Source of the DNA: Sandaracinobacteroides sp039808025
GTDB lineage: Bacteria; Pseudomonadota; Alphaproteobacteria; Sphingomonadales; Sphingomonadaceae
Assembly (NCBI GenBank): GCA_039808025.1
Contig: JBDHSK010000004.1
Coordinates: forward strand, 1 to 64,000
Length of the DNA: 64,000 bases
Direction: 5' to 3'
Shown here: positions 7,432 through 16,210 of the stretch, in pieces
How positions within the stretch are numbered: position 1 is the first letter of the stretch
How the letters are laid out: each line of letters begins with the position of its first letter
Position numbers and translations under genes: made by a program
The notes under the pieces: generated by a model
What the model saw: only the letters and a program-made list of their open reading frames with translations
Databases searched by the model: none
Told to the model about the DNA's origin: nothing

Positions 7432-9759
7432 ATGAACAGAACCACCTCGGTGTCAGCATGGCTGCTGGCTTCGGTTGCTGCGGTCGTGGCTTGGGTACCG
7501 GCGGCTGTCGCACAAACGGCCCCGGCTGAAGACCCGGCAGCCGCCATCGGCTTCGATATCGTCGTCACCGCCCAGCACCGCGACGAGCGCCTGGTCGACG
7601 TTCCGATCGCCGTCACCGCGGTCTCGACGGTAACTCTGGAACGTGCGGCGGTGCAGACCATCAACGACGTGCAGAACTTCATCCCCAACATGCAGGTGAA
7701 CCAGACGGTGGGTAACGGTTTCAGCCCGCTGTTCTCGATTCGCGGCCTTGCCCCCTCGGCCGACACCAGCCTCGCCCGCGACCAGCCGGTCGGCCTCTAT
7801 CTCGATGGCGTGCCGATCGCCAAGTCGACGGGCGCCGCCTTCGACACCGTCGATCTCCAGCGCATCGAAGTGCTGCGCGGCCCGCAAGGCACCCTGTACG
7901 GCAAGAACACCATCGGCGGCGCCATCAACCTCATTTCCCAGCGCCCCACCGGCGAATTCGGCGGACAGGCCTGGATCAGCTATGGCCAGTGGGAGCGGCT
8001 GCGCACCCGCCTCAGCGTCGATCTGCCCGCCATCGGCGATTTCAAGGTCAAGCTCGGCTGGTCGACCAATCACGGCAACGGCTATTGGCACAACGCCTCG
8101 ACCGGCCGCGATTTCGCCGAAACCGACATGATCGCCGGCCGCGCCGACGTGCTGTGGGAACCCTCCGACAGCTTGTCGATCCGCTATGTCTATGACATCA
8201 CCGACACCAAGGGCACGCCATCGATGCTGGCGCTCAATGCGCTTGGCGCCGGCTTCCCGGCGGCTCTGAGGCCGCTGGCGCTTCCCTATGTGTACGAAGA
8301 TCGCCCCGGCCCTGATGGCGTGTCGGCCGACAGCATGCGCCAGTCGGATTTCCGGGTGGCCGGACACGCGCTCACCATCAACTGGGATGTCGGCGAAACC
8401 GCCCTAGGCGACATCACCCTGCGCTCGATCACGGCGCGCCGCACCATGAAATCGCGCAGCCAGTCCGATTTCGACGGCACCCCCACCGATTTCCTCCACT
8501 TCACGCTCAACAACGACTACAAGGCGTGGAGCCAGGAAGTGCAGCTCATCGGTTCCGGCGATACCGTCCGCTATACGCTGGGCGCTTTCTACATGAACGA
8601 TGATTACTACGTGTGGAACCCGCGGTGGAACTTCCAGTTCGGCGGCAACAAGTTCGACCTTTCGGAACGCAGCGGCGGCAACCGCTCGATCGCCGGCTAC
8701 GGCCAGTTCACCTGGACCCCTGATTTCGCCGACCGCCGCCTCGATCTGTCGGTGGGCCTGCGCTACACCTCCGATCGCAAGAAGGCGACATCCCTGTTCC
8801 TCTCGAACTCCAACTTCGCCAAGGATCCGGCAAGCGCGCTGGCCGGGGTGTTCCTGCGCGACGCACTCGGCAACCCGATCACCCGCAGCGGCGACCCTGC
8901 CGCCGGGGCACGGCCGGGGGCCGGTGGTCGTGGCCCCAGCGATCTCATCCCCATCAGCCGCTCCGACACCTGGTCGCAATTCAATCCGGAATTCAACATC
9001 GTCTACCGGATCGAAGACGACTGGTCGGTCTATGGCCGGGTGGCGACCGGGTTCAAATCCGGCGGGATCAACGACACCGCTGCCACCAACGCCGCCTTCA
9101 ACAGCCCCTACGACCCCGAGCATCTGCTGTCGTTCGAGGTGGGCACCAAGTTCGCCACCCCTGATCGCCGGTTCAGCGTCAATCTTGCCGCCTACCACTC
9201 GATCTACAAGGATTTCCAGGCCGGCGTGTTCGTGCCCGACCTCGTCACCACCAACATCATCAACGCCGGACAGGCCAAATTCACCGGTATCGAGGTTGAA
9301 GGCCGCCTGAGCCCGGTCGAGGGCCTGACCTTCAGCTTCGGTGGCGGCCACCTGAACGCCCGCTACACCGATTTCGTGCTGCCAACCGGAGTCGACGTCA
9401 CCGACGACTACAAGATCCCGCTGGCGCCCAGGTGGAACTATACGCTGGGCGGCTTCTACCAGTTGCCGCTGGGCGCTTCGACGCTTGAACTGGCGGCCAA
9501 CTGGTCGTGGCGGTCAATGCAGTGGGGCACCATCACCCCCGATCTGCTGGCAACGCGCCGCTCCTACGGCACGCTTGATGCCCGCATTGCCCTCACCGAC
9601 ATCGATGCCGGTGATTTCGGCAAGCTGGAATTTGCAGTTTGGGGCAAGAACCTCACCGATACCAGATACTGGAATTCGGGCATCAATCTGGTGATCATGT
9701 CGGTGCGGCAATGGGCGGATCCGCGCACCATGGGGGTGGAAGCGCGGCTGCGGTTCTGA
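7432..9759 (+). CDS. TonB-dependent outer-membrane receptor
   Basis: The ATG at 7432 follows GGGAGGAAAAT and begins a signal peptide (MNRTTSVSAWLLASVAAVVA, ending in a VAQ site); the frame is open upstream but does not resemble the family. The mature protein of about 750 residues has a plug domain (about 45-155) with DIVVTAQHRDERLVDVPIAV and RIEVLRGPQGTLYGKNTIGG, then a beta-barrel ending in the usual aromatic residue (EARLRF). Sphingomonads use such receptors for energised uptake of carbon sources, not only siderophores. Next to a Rieske oxygenase and steroid-type genes, a hydrophobic polycyclic substrate is plausible. The regulon operator lies upstream. Confidence 0.93.
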   Translation: MNRTTSVSAWLLASVAAVVAWVPAAVAQTAPAEDPAAAIGFDIVVTAQHRDERLVDVPIAVTAVSTVTLERAAVQTINDVQNFIPNMQVNQTVGNGFSPLFSIRGLAPSADTSLARDQPVGLYLDGVPIAKSTGAAFDTVDLQRIEVLRGPQGTLYGKNTIGGAINLISQRPTGEFGGQAWISYGQWERLRTRLSVDLPAIGDFKVKLGWSTNHGNGYWHNASTGRDFAETDMIAGRADVLWEPSDSLSIRYVYDITDTKGTPSMLALNALGAGFPAALRPLALPYVYEDRPGPDGVSADSMRQSDFRVAGHALTINWDVGETALGDITLRSITARRTMKSRSQSDFDGTPTDFLHFTLNNDYKAWSQEVQLIGSGDTVRYTLGAFYMNDDYYVWNPRWNFQFGGNKFDLSERSGGNRSIAGYGQFTWTPDFADRRLDLSVGLRYTSDRKKATSLFLSNSNFAKDPASALAGVFLRDALGNPITRSGDPAAGARPGAGGRGPSDLIPISRSDTWSQFNPEFNIVYRIEDDWSVYGRVATGFKSGGINDTAATNAAFNSPYDPEHLLSFEVGTKFATPDRRFSVNLAAYHSIYKDFQAGVFVPDLVTTNIINAGQAKFTGIEVEGRLSPVEGLTFSFGGGHLNARYTDFVLPTGVDVTDDYKIPLAPRWNYTLGGFYQLPLGASTLELAANWSWRSMQWGTITPDLLATRRSYGTLDARIALTDIDAGDFGKLEFAVWGKNLTDTRYWNSGINLVIMSVRQWADPRTMGVEARLRF

Positions 9760-9808
9760 TCCCGAGGCAACAGACAACCAGCGCGGGGCAGGCAGGAAAG
9801 ATATCACC

Positions 9809-11008
9809 ATGAGCCGCACATCCTTCCTGCTCCTGCTGGTGATCACTTTTGCAACAGCCGTCGGTAATCTCGGGCTGGTCTCGGTGATGCCGACCATCGG
9901 CCGCGCTCTCGCCATCCCCGACGCACTGATCGCCAGCACCTTCTCGCTCTCGGCCCTTGCCTGGATGCTGTCCTCACCGTTCTGGGCCCACCGGTCAGAT
10001 CGGCAGGGCCGCAAGCCGATGCTGCTGATCGGCCTTGGCGGCTTCACCTTTTCGATGGTCGGCTGCGCCGTCGTCGTCTGGGTGGGGCTGATCGACACCC
10101 TTCCCGCCCTCCTCATCTTCGCCGCCTTCGCCATCGTCCGCTCAAGCTATGGCCTGTTCGGTTCGGCGGCCACCACGGCAGCCCAGGCGCTGGTGGCCGA
10201 CACCACCCACGGCGCCACGCGGGTGCGGGCGCTGGCGGGCATGGCCGGGGCGCTCAGTCTCGGCACCATCTTTGGCCCGGCCATCGCCCCGCTGTTTCTG
10301 GCTGAACCCGCCGGCCTCGGGGGGCCACCCTTTGCCTTCGGGATGATGGGGCTGGCGCTGCTGGCGCTGGTGGTGGTGATGCTGCCGCGTGACCGCCCCA
10401 CTGCCGAAGCGGCAGCGGCCGCATCGCCCGGCCTGTGGCGCGACCCGGCGATGCGGCCACTGCTGATCGCCGGCTTCGTCATTTCCTCGGCTCAGGCCAT
10501 CAACATCTATACGCTGGGCTTCGCCCTCATCGATGCCGCCAACCGGCCGCTCGAACAGGCGCAATCCCTGATCGGCATTGCCATGGCGCTGGGGGCAGCC
10601 AGCAGCCTTGTGGCCCAGGTGGGGTTCGTCAACCTGATTTCCCCCAGCCCGCGGCTGATGCTGCATGGCGGCGCCGCACTCGCCCTTGCCGGCAACATGC
10701 TGGCGCTGGCGCCTTTGGGCGTATGGGCGCCCATCGGCGGCTTCGTGCTGGCGTCGTTCGGCTACGGACTGGCCCGCCCCGGGTTCACCGCCGGCGCCTC
10801 GATCGCCGTCGGGCCGGAACGGCAGGGTGCGGTGGCAGGTGCCGTGTCGTCGATCGCCGGGGCATCGATCGCTGTTCCCCCCATCATTGCCGTTGCCCTC
10901 TACCAATACTGGTGGAGTGCCCCCTTCGTTCTGGCCGCCCTCGGTTCGGCATGGGTGGCCTGGGCAGGCCTGCCGGCAGCCCAGCGAATGTTTCCCCAGA
11001 ACGACTGA
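9809..11008 (+). CDS. MFS transporter
   Basis: This 399-residue protein is composed of about 12 hydrophobic helices with the major-facilitator signature WAHRSDRQGRKPMLLIG in the loop between helices 2 and 3 (about residues 60-75). It probably moves the substrate or an intermediate of the surrounding catabolic block across the inner membrane, complementing the outer-membrane receptor 49 bases upstream. The direction of transport cannot be told from sequence; efflux families share the same motif. Confidence 0.88.
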   Translation: MSRTSFLLLLVITFATAVGNLGLVSVMPTIGRALAIPDALIASTFSLSALAWMLSSPFWAHRSDRQGRKPMLLIGLGGFTFSMVGCAVVVWVGLIDTLPALLIFAAFAIVRSSYGLFGSAATTAAQALVADTTHGATRVRALAGMAGALSLGTIFGPAIAPLFLAEPAGLGGPPFAFGMMGLALLALVVVMLPRDRPTAEAAAAASPGLWRDPAMRPLLIAGFVISSAQAINIYTLGFALIDAANRPLEQAQSLIGIAMALGAASSLVAQVGFVNLISPSPRLMLHGGAALALAGNMLALAPLGVWAPIGGFVLASFGYGLARPGFTAGASIAVGPERQGAVAGAVSSIAGASIAVPPIIAVALYQYWWSAPFVLAALGSAWVAWAGLPAAQRMFPQND

Positions 11009-11100
11009 TCGTTCACCACCACCGGCTTGTTGGCCGCGCGCAAAAAGCACAGAGTCGCATCGGTCAACAGAGTGCGACACGCACCACAACGTGGAGAGAA

Positions 11101-12297
11101 ATGGTGGACCGTTATCTGGTTATTTCATCGGACGGCCATGTCGGCCTGCCGCCCGAGCAATATCGCAACTATCTCGAATCGAAATACCATGAGCGCTTCG
11201 ATGAAGTTGTGGCCAAGGAGATTGCCGCCCGCCAGGAACATGAAAAGCTGTTCCTGATCGACGATTTCAACACCAAGTGGCGGGCACGGGTCGGCGACGG
11301 CCTCGAAGGCGCATGGGACGGGAAAATCCGCAACCGTGTGCTCGATGGCGACGGCGTCGCTGCCGAAGTGCTGTTCCCCGACGGCATCACCGAAAGAAAC
11401 GCCCCGCCCTTTGGCGCCGACATCGGGCTGCGCCCCAATGCTGCCAACGCCGAATTCCAGTGGGCGGGGGCCCGTGCCCACAACCGCTGGCTGGCCGATT
11501 TTTGCGCCGAAGACCCGCATCGCCGCCTGGGCCTTGCCGTGATTCCGGCGCTCTATGATATCGATGAAACCATCAAGGAAATTCACTGGGCCAAGAAGAA
11601 CAACATGAAGGGCGTGTTCTTCCCGGCGCTTACCGATGGTTATGCCCTCTACAATCACCAGAAATATTACCCGGTGTGGCAGTTGCTGCAGGACTACAAA
11701 CTGCCGCTGCACTTCCACTCAGGGGCGGCGCCTGCCTATGATGTCAGCCAGCCGGGCTGGATCGGCACCTATCTGTGTGAATTCGCCTTCTGGCTTACCA
11801 GGCCGATGTGGTCGATGATCTTCGGTGGCGTGTTCGAGGAATACCCCGACCTGCAGGTGATGTTCGTGGAAGCCGGTGGGGAATTCTGGTTCCCGTGGAT
11901 GATCGAGCTGATGGATATCCGCGCCTCGGTCAAGCACACCTCGGGCAAGCTCGGCGACTACAACGCCAACATGACCATGAAGCCGAGCGAATATTTCGCC
12001 CGCAACTTCCATGTCGGCTGCTCGGCGCTTCCCGACGAGGAAACCACCGAATCCTACTACAAGATCGGGGTCGACCGGGTGTTGTGGGGAACGGATTACC
12101 CGCACCCCGAAGGCACCTGGCCGGGAACGCTGGAAAAGATGATCGCCAGCCTTGGCGGCCTGCCCGAAGCCGATATCCAGAAGATGCTCGGCACCAATGC
12201 GCTGAAGGCCTATGATGTCGATGAAAAGGCCCTGTGGGACATTGCCGCGCGTATCGGCCCCCGCAAGGACGTGTTCATCAAGCAGGCCGCCGAATAA
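11101..12297 (+). CDS. Amidohydrolase-2 family metal-dependent hydrolase or decarboxylase
   Basis: The 398-residue protein starts at the ATG at 11101 after GTGGAGAGAA. It begins with VISSDGHVGLP, the D-x-H metal-ligand variant of this family, and continues with LHFHSG (about residue 205) and WGTDYPHPEG (about 330), the conserved His and metal-binding Asp of the TIM-barrel amidohydrolases. Relatives include ACMS decarboxylase and orsellinate- or salicylate-type decarboxylases, so it may remove a carboxyl group or hydrolyse a C-C bond. Its place beside a Rieske oxygenase and an acetoacetate-decarboxylase-like protein supports a catabolic role. Substrate unknown. Confidence 0.85.
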   Translation: MVDRYLVISSDGHVGLPPEQYRNYLESKYHERFDEVVAKEIAARQEHEKLFLIDDFNTKWRARVGDGLEGAWDGKIRNRVLDGDGVAAEVLFPDGITERNAPPFGADIGLRPNAANAEFQWAGARAHNRWLADFCAEDPHRRLGLAVIPALYDIDETIKEIHWAKKNNMKGVFFPALTDGYALYNHQKYYPVWQLLQDYKLPLHFHSGAAPAYDVSQPGWIGTYLCEFAFWLTRPMWSMIFGGVFEEYPDLQVMFVEAGGEFWFPWMIELMDIRASVKHTSGKLGDYNANMTMKPSEYFARNFHVGCSALPDEETTESYYKIGVDRVLWGTDYPHPEGTWPGTLEKMIASLGGLPEADIQKMLGTNALKAYDVDEKALWDIAARIGPRKDVFIKQAAE

Positions 12298-12377
12298 CTG
12301 CCCACCTCGCTGCCGTGCATCCGCTTCCGTTCCGGCCGGCCAGCGCCTATGCTGGCCACACCGGGCAGGAGAAGCGG

Positions 12378-13319
12378 ATGTCGGCATGGCGTGGTATTGA
12401 TGAATTTCTGGCGGTAATCGCTTCCGGCAGCTTCACCGGCGCTGCCGAACGTCTGGGTGTTTCCAAGTCTTACGTCTCGAAAATGGTTGTCGAGCTGGAA
12501 GCCCGGATCGGCGCCCAGCTCATCGTCCGCACCACCCGCCGTCTGGCGCTGACCGCCGCCGGCGAGCTGTTCCACCAGCGCTGTCTGGTGATGCGCAACG
12601 AACTGACCGACCTCGAACGCGCGATGGCGCAGTTCCAGTCACGCCCGGTGGGGCGGCTGCGCATCGGCCTCAGCGATACCTTCGGGTCGGATTTCATGTC
12701 GGCGCTGCTTGCCGACTTCTCGGCCGCCCACCCGGATATCTCGATTCAGGCCATCGCCTATCTCAACGAATCGGATCTGGTTCCCGAAACCTTCGATGTC
12801 GCCATCCGCTACGGCCAGCTTGGCGATTCCTCGCTCAGGGCGCGGATGTTCGGCTATCTTTCCTACTGCCTGGTGGCCTCGCCCGACTATGTGCGCGCCC
12901 ATGGCTGGCCACAAAGCCCCGACGATCTCGTCCACCATGCCTGCCTCACCGACATGACCGGCCAGTTCCACTTCAACGACGACCGGGTGGTGAACGTCAG
13001 CGGCCCGTGGATGAGCAATTCCGGAGTCGCCCTGCGCTGGGCGGCGCGACGGGGGCTTGGCATCGCCCACCTGCCGATCACCGTGGTGCGCCAGGAAGTT
13101 ACCAATGGCGAACTGGTTTACGCCAGTGAGGAATGGACATTCGACGATCGCGAGGTGCGCGCGGTGTTCCCGCCGGGCATCATGCCAACAGCCACCCGCG
13201 CTTTCCTCGATTTTCTCACCAGCCGCTTTTCGCATCAGCGCATCCGCCCCTGGATGGTCGGCCGGCTCGACCCCGACGATCTGCACATCGCCGCCACGAC
13301 AGTGATCCAGACCGGCTGA
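12378..13319 (+). CDS. LysR-family transcriptional regulator
   Basis: The ATG at 12378 follows AGGAGAAGCGG. The 313-residue product has an N-terminal winged helix-turn-helix (FLAVIASGSFTGAAERLGVS, then SKMVVELEARIGAQLIVRTTRRL) and a C-terminal periplasmic-binding-protein-like effector domain from about residue 90. It lies between the amidohydrolase and the Rieske oxygenase genes, transcribed in the same direction, unlike the divergent layout classic for LysR regulators. It likely controls one or both neighbours. Confidence 0.93.
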   Translation: MSAWRGIDEFLAVIASGSFTGAAERLGVSKSYVSKMVVELEARIGAQLIVRTTRRLALTAAGELFHQRCLVMRNELTDLERAMAQFQSRPVGRLRIGLSDTFGSDFMSALLADFSAAHPDISIQAIAYLNESDLVPETFDVAIRYGQLGDSSLRARMFGYLSYCLVASPDYVRAHGWPQSPDDLVHHACLTDMTGQFHFNDDRVVNVSGPWMSNSGVALRWAARRGLGIAHLPITVVRQEVTNGELVYASEEWTFDDREVRAVFPPGIMPTATRAFLDFLTSRFSHQRIRPWMVGRLDPDDLHIAATTVIQTG

Positions 13320-13430
13320 TTGGCGGCTGCTGGTGAACAGTTCGTTGCGCCACACGCCCTTTCGCTGTTGCCGGCAATTGTTAGGATACCTGCGTTCGCC
13401 ATCTGAATTTGGCTCTGGAGGGAGCACGAC

Positions 13431-14438
13431 ATGCCGCAGATCAAACGTTTTCCCATGGATATTCCATTCGGGTGGTTCTTCGTTTCCTATTCCGACGAAC
13501 TGAAGCCCGGAGATGTGAAGCCGCTGCACTATTTCGGCCGTGATCTGGTGCTGTTCCGCAACGAATCCGGCAAGGCCGGAGTGCTTGATGCCTACTGCCC
13601 GCACATGGGCGCCCATCTCGGGCATGGCGGTGTCGTCGATGGTGACAACCTGCGCTGCCCGTTCCACAGCTGGGCCTTCAACCCCGAAGGCTTCTGCGTC
13701 GACATTCCCTACGCCAAGGCCTTTCCACCCATCTGCAAGCGCGAGGCGATCGCCGGCCCCTATCCGGTCACCGAGGTGAACGGCGTGATCTGGGTCTGGT
13801 ATCACCCGCAACGGGTGGCACCCATGTTCGATGTGATGGCCGTGCCGGAATTCTCCGAACCCGGCTGGGCAGATCAGCAGCGCTTCTACTGGAAGTTCCG
13901 CAGCAACCCGCAGGAAATCGCCGAGAACGGCGTTGACGTCGCCCACTTCCGCTATGTGCACCGCATGGACGAAGTGCCCGAAGGCAAGAGCGAATACGAC
14001 GGCCACATCCGCCGCTCGACGGCACTGGGCGAGCGCACCATGCAGACCCCCACGGGGGAAGTGAAAACCATCAAGTCGACGGTCAAGGTGGTTCAGGTGG
14101 GCGCCGGCCAGAAAACCACCCACCTCACCGGTCTCACCACCATCGCCCTGCAGGTGCTGGTGACTCCGATCGAAGCCGACGAATGCGAACTGCGCTTCTG
14201 CTTCACCCACCCGAAAGTCGAGCCCGGTTCGTTCGAAGATCAGGCGATCAAGGCCGCCATCCAATCAACCATTGGTCAGTCAGGCGTCGAAGGCGACATC
14301 CCGATCTGGGACAACAAGATTCACGCACCGCGGCCGCTGCTGTGCGACGGCGATGGCCAGATTCTGCGTTTCCGCAAGTATTTCAGCCAGTTTTACGCCC
14401 CCGAAGGCGGTGGCGCCCTGGCAGCAGCAGCCGAATAA
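13431..14438 (+). CDS. Rieske oxygenase, 3-ketosteroid 9-alpha-hydroxylase (KshA)-like
   Basis: This 335-residue protein has a Rieske [2Fe-2S] centre with C56-P-H58 and C76-P-F-H79, and a mononuclear iron site in ENGVDVAHFRYVH (about residues 163-175). The DAYCPHMGAHL and RCPFHSWAFN wording and the compact length fit the KshA/cholesterol-7-desaturase branch rather than alpha/beta ring-hydroxylating dioxygenases. A ribosome-binding site GGAGGGA precedes the ATG. In an organism with HIP-degradation genes 7 kb away, a steroid or sterol-like substrate is a reasonable inference, but the real substrate is not proven. No ferredoxin or reductase gene lies in the window, so electrons must come from elsewhere. 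Confidence 0.87.
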   Translation: MPQIKRFPMDIPFGWFFVSYSDELKPGDVKPLHYFGRDLVLFRNESGKAGVLDAYCPHMGAHLGHGGVVDGDNLRCPFHSWAFNPEGFCVDIPYAKAFPPICKREAIAGPYPVTEVNGVIWVWYHPQRVAPMFDVMAVPEFSEPGWADQQRFYWKFRSNPQEIAENGVDVAHFRYVHRMDEVPEGKSEYDGHIRRSTALGERTMQTPTGEVKTIKSTVKVVQVGAGQKTTHLTGLTTIALQVLVTPIEADECELRFCFTHPKVEPGSFEDQAIKAAIQSTIGQSGVEGDIPIWDNKIHAPRPLLCDGDGQILRFRKYFSQFYAPEGGGALAAAAE

Positions 14439-14540
14439 CAGACCGGCCTGCCGTCATATCCCCCGGCGGCAGGCCAACCGACAGCAACCCATAACAAGCA
14501 GCAACGGCGCCGGAATCCGTCCGGGCCGCAAGGGAGGAGA

Positions 14541-15353
14541 ATGAGCATGACACGTCTGCGTTACCTGCGAGGCCCGGTAGCCACCCGCACGACGGGTGGT
14601 CTCAACAACACGGTGCGCTCGATCCGCGCCACCTACGAGACCGATCCGGATGTCTATGCGGCCATGTTGCCGAAGCCGCTGACGGCTGTGGCCCGCCCGG
14701 AAATCTTCCTGCAGATGGCCCATGTCGCCATGCACGTGACTCCCGAGCGCACGGTGGAAATCGGCGCGCTGACCATGGGCGTGGTGTGTGACTATGAAGG
14801 CCAGCGCGGCGCCTATTGCTTCCACATGGCGATGGAAGGCGAATCGGTGGTCACCAGCGGTCGCGAACGCTTCGGCGAGCCGAAGAAGATCGCCACCACC
14901 ACCTTCGAAAAGAACGGCAACCATGTGAAGGCAACCTGCTCGCGTCATGGCATTGCCTATTTCACCATCGAGGGCGATATCGGCGCCGCCAACAGCAACC
15001 CGCTCAACTTCGAGGAATATATCTATTGCTACAAGGCGCTGGTGGGCATTGCCGACCCGACGACCTTCGATGGCGATGTCTATCTCACCCGCCTCGACTG
15101 GAAGCGCAACTACACTTCGCGCGCCGACATGACCGGCACGATCACTCTGGCCGAATCCCCTTACGATCCGCTCGTCGACATCCCGGTGCGCAAACTGGTG
15201 TCGATGGAATATGTCGAAGGCGCCAGCGTTACCGGCGGCCGTATCCTGCGCACCGTGCCGGGTGAATGGATCGCCGACCAGTGGGTCGGTCGCTTCGATG
15301 AGCCCGGCAATGTCGGTGTCGAACTGGCGGCTCTGGCCGGGAAGGCGGCCTGA
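14541..15353 (+). CDS. Acetoacetate decarboxylase-like protein
   Basis: The 270-residue protein resembles the acetoacetate decarboxylase (ADC) family across its length: YETDPDVYAAMLPKPLTAV at the start, the middle segment GRERFGEPKKIATTTF containing the Lys pair where the Schiff-base lysine of true ADCs sits, and a beta-rich core. The members of this family outside solventogenic clostridia often act on unrelated keto acids or are aldolase-dehydratases. AGGGAGGAGA stands directly before the ATG at 14541, so the ATG at 14547 with better spacing may be the real start. The stop overlaps the next SDR start by one base (TGATG), showing translational coupling. Confidence 0.82.
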   Translation: MSMTRLRYLRGPVATRTTGGLNNTVRSIRATYETDPDVYAAMLPKPLTAVARPEIFLQMAHVAMHVTPERTVEIGALTMGVVCDYEGQRGAYCFHMAMEGESVVTSGRERFGEPKKIATTTFEKNGNHVKATCSRHGIAYFTIEGDIGAANSNPLNFEEYIYCYKALVGIADPTTFDGDVYLTRLDWKRNYTSRADMTGTITLAESPYDPLVDIPVRKLVSMEYVEGASVTGGRILRTVPGEWIADQWVGRFDEPGNVGVELAALAGKAA

Positions 15354-16207
15354 TGGAAGATTTCACCGGCAAGGTCGCCGTCATTACCGGCGGCGCCAGT
15401 GGGGTCGGCAGGGCTATCGCGGAAAGGCTCGTGCGCGAAGGCGCACGGGTCGTTCTCGCCGATATCGATCAGGCCCGGCTCGATACGGTTGCCACAGAAA
15501 TCGGTGCCAGTGCCGGCATCGTCGTCGACGTCACCAAGGAAGCCTCGGTCGACGCGCTGGCCGAAGCGGTGTTCAGCCGCTTCGGAGCTGCTCACCTGGT
15601 CTTCAACAACGCCGGAGTCGGTCTTGGCGAAGCCCGGCGCGAGATGTGGACTCTGCCTCTGAACGACTGGCGCTGGGGGATCGATGTCAACATCCTCGGC
15701 GTCGTCCATGGCATCAAGGCTTTCGTGCCACGCATGCTGGCCAGCGGCGAGGAAGGGGTGGTGATCAACACCTCGTCGGCCAATGGCGGCCTGCGGTCGC
15801 TTCCCAACACCCCCATCTATGCCGCCACCAAGGCTGCTGTCACCAGCATGTCGGAAGTGTTGCACCAGCAGTTGCTGCGCGCCGGCGACAAGGTGCGCGC
15901 CGCCGTGCTGTTCCCCGGACCCAACACTGTCAACACCGCGATCATGGCCTCGAATCTGGTGCGCCCGGCCGATTACGCCGGCGACACACCGGCCGATGCC
16001 GTAGCCTACCGCACCATGCAGGATCTGGTGAAGGCAACGGGGCTGAAACTGGCCCTGACCGAGCCGTGGGAAGTGGCTGATTTCGCGATTGACTCGCTGA
16101 AGCGCGGCTGCTTCTGGCTTCTCCCCGAGAGTGAACAGGGAGACAACATGTTCCGGGCCAGATCCGAAAACATCCTGGCGCGGGTCAACCCGCCTTCGGC
16201 CTGGTAA
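15353..16207 (+). CDS. Short-chain dehydrogenase/reductase
   Basis: The 284-residue protein shows the Rossmann motif TGGASGVG (about 13-20), NNAG (about 86-89), the Ser of NTSSANGG and the catalytic YAATK (about 157-161). It should oxidise or reduce a hydroxyl/keto group using NAD(P). It is coupled to the ADC-like gene and followed after three bases by an MFS transporter. The C-terminal extension (about 40 residues beyond a minimal SDR) is common in sphingomonad catabolic SDRs. Substrate unknown. Confidence 0.88.
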   Translation: MEDFTGKVAVITGGASGVGRAIAERLVREGARVVLADIDQARLDTVATEIGASAGIVVDVTKEASVDALAEAVFSRFGAAHLVFNNAGVGLGEARREMWTLPLNDWRWGIDVNILGVVHGIKAFVPRMLASGEEGVVINTSSANGGLRSLPNTPIYAATKAAVTSMSEVLHQQLLRAGDKVRAAVLFPGPNTVNTAIMASNLVRPADYAGDTPADAVAYRTMQDLVKATGLKLALTEPWEVADFAIDSLKRGCFWLLPESEQGDNMFRARSENILARVNPPSAW

Positions 16208-16210
16208 CCC

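Noticed and set aside
10435..11100. A long upstream extension of the amidohydrolase frame
   Set aside because: It runs in another frame through the MFS transporter gene, and a good ribosome-binding site precedes the ATG at 11101.
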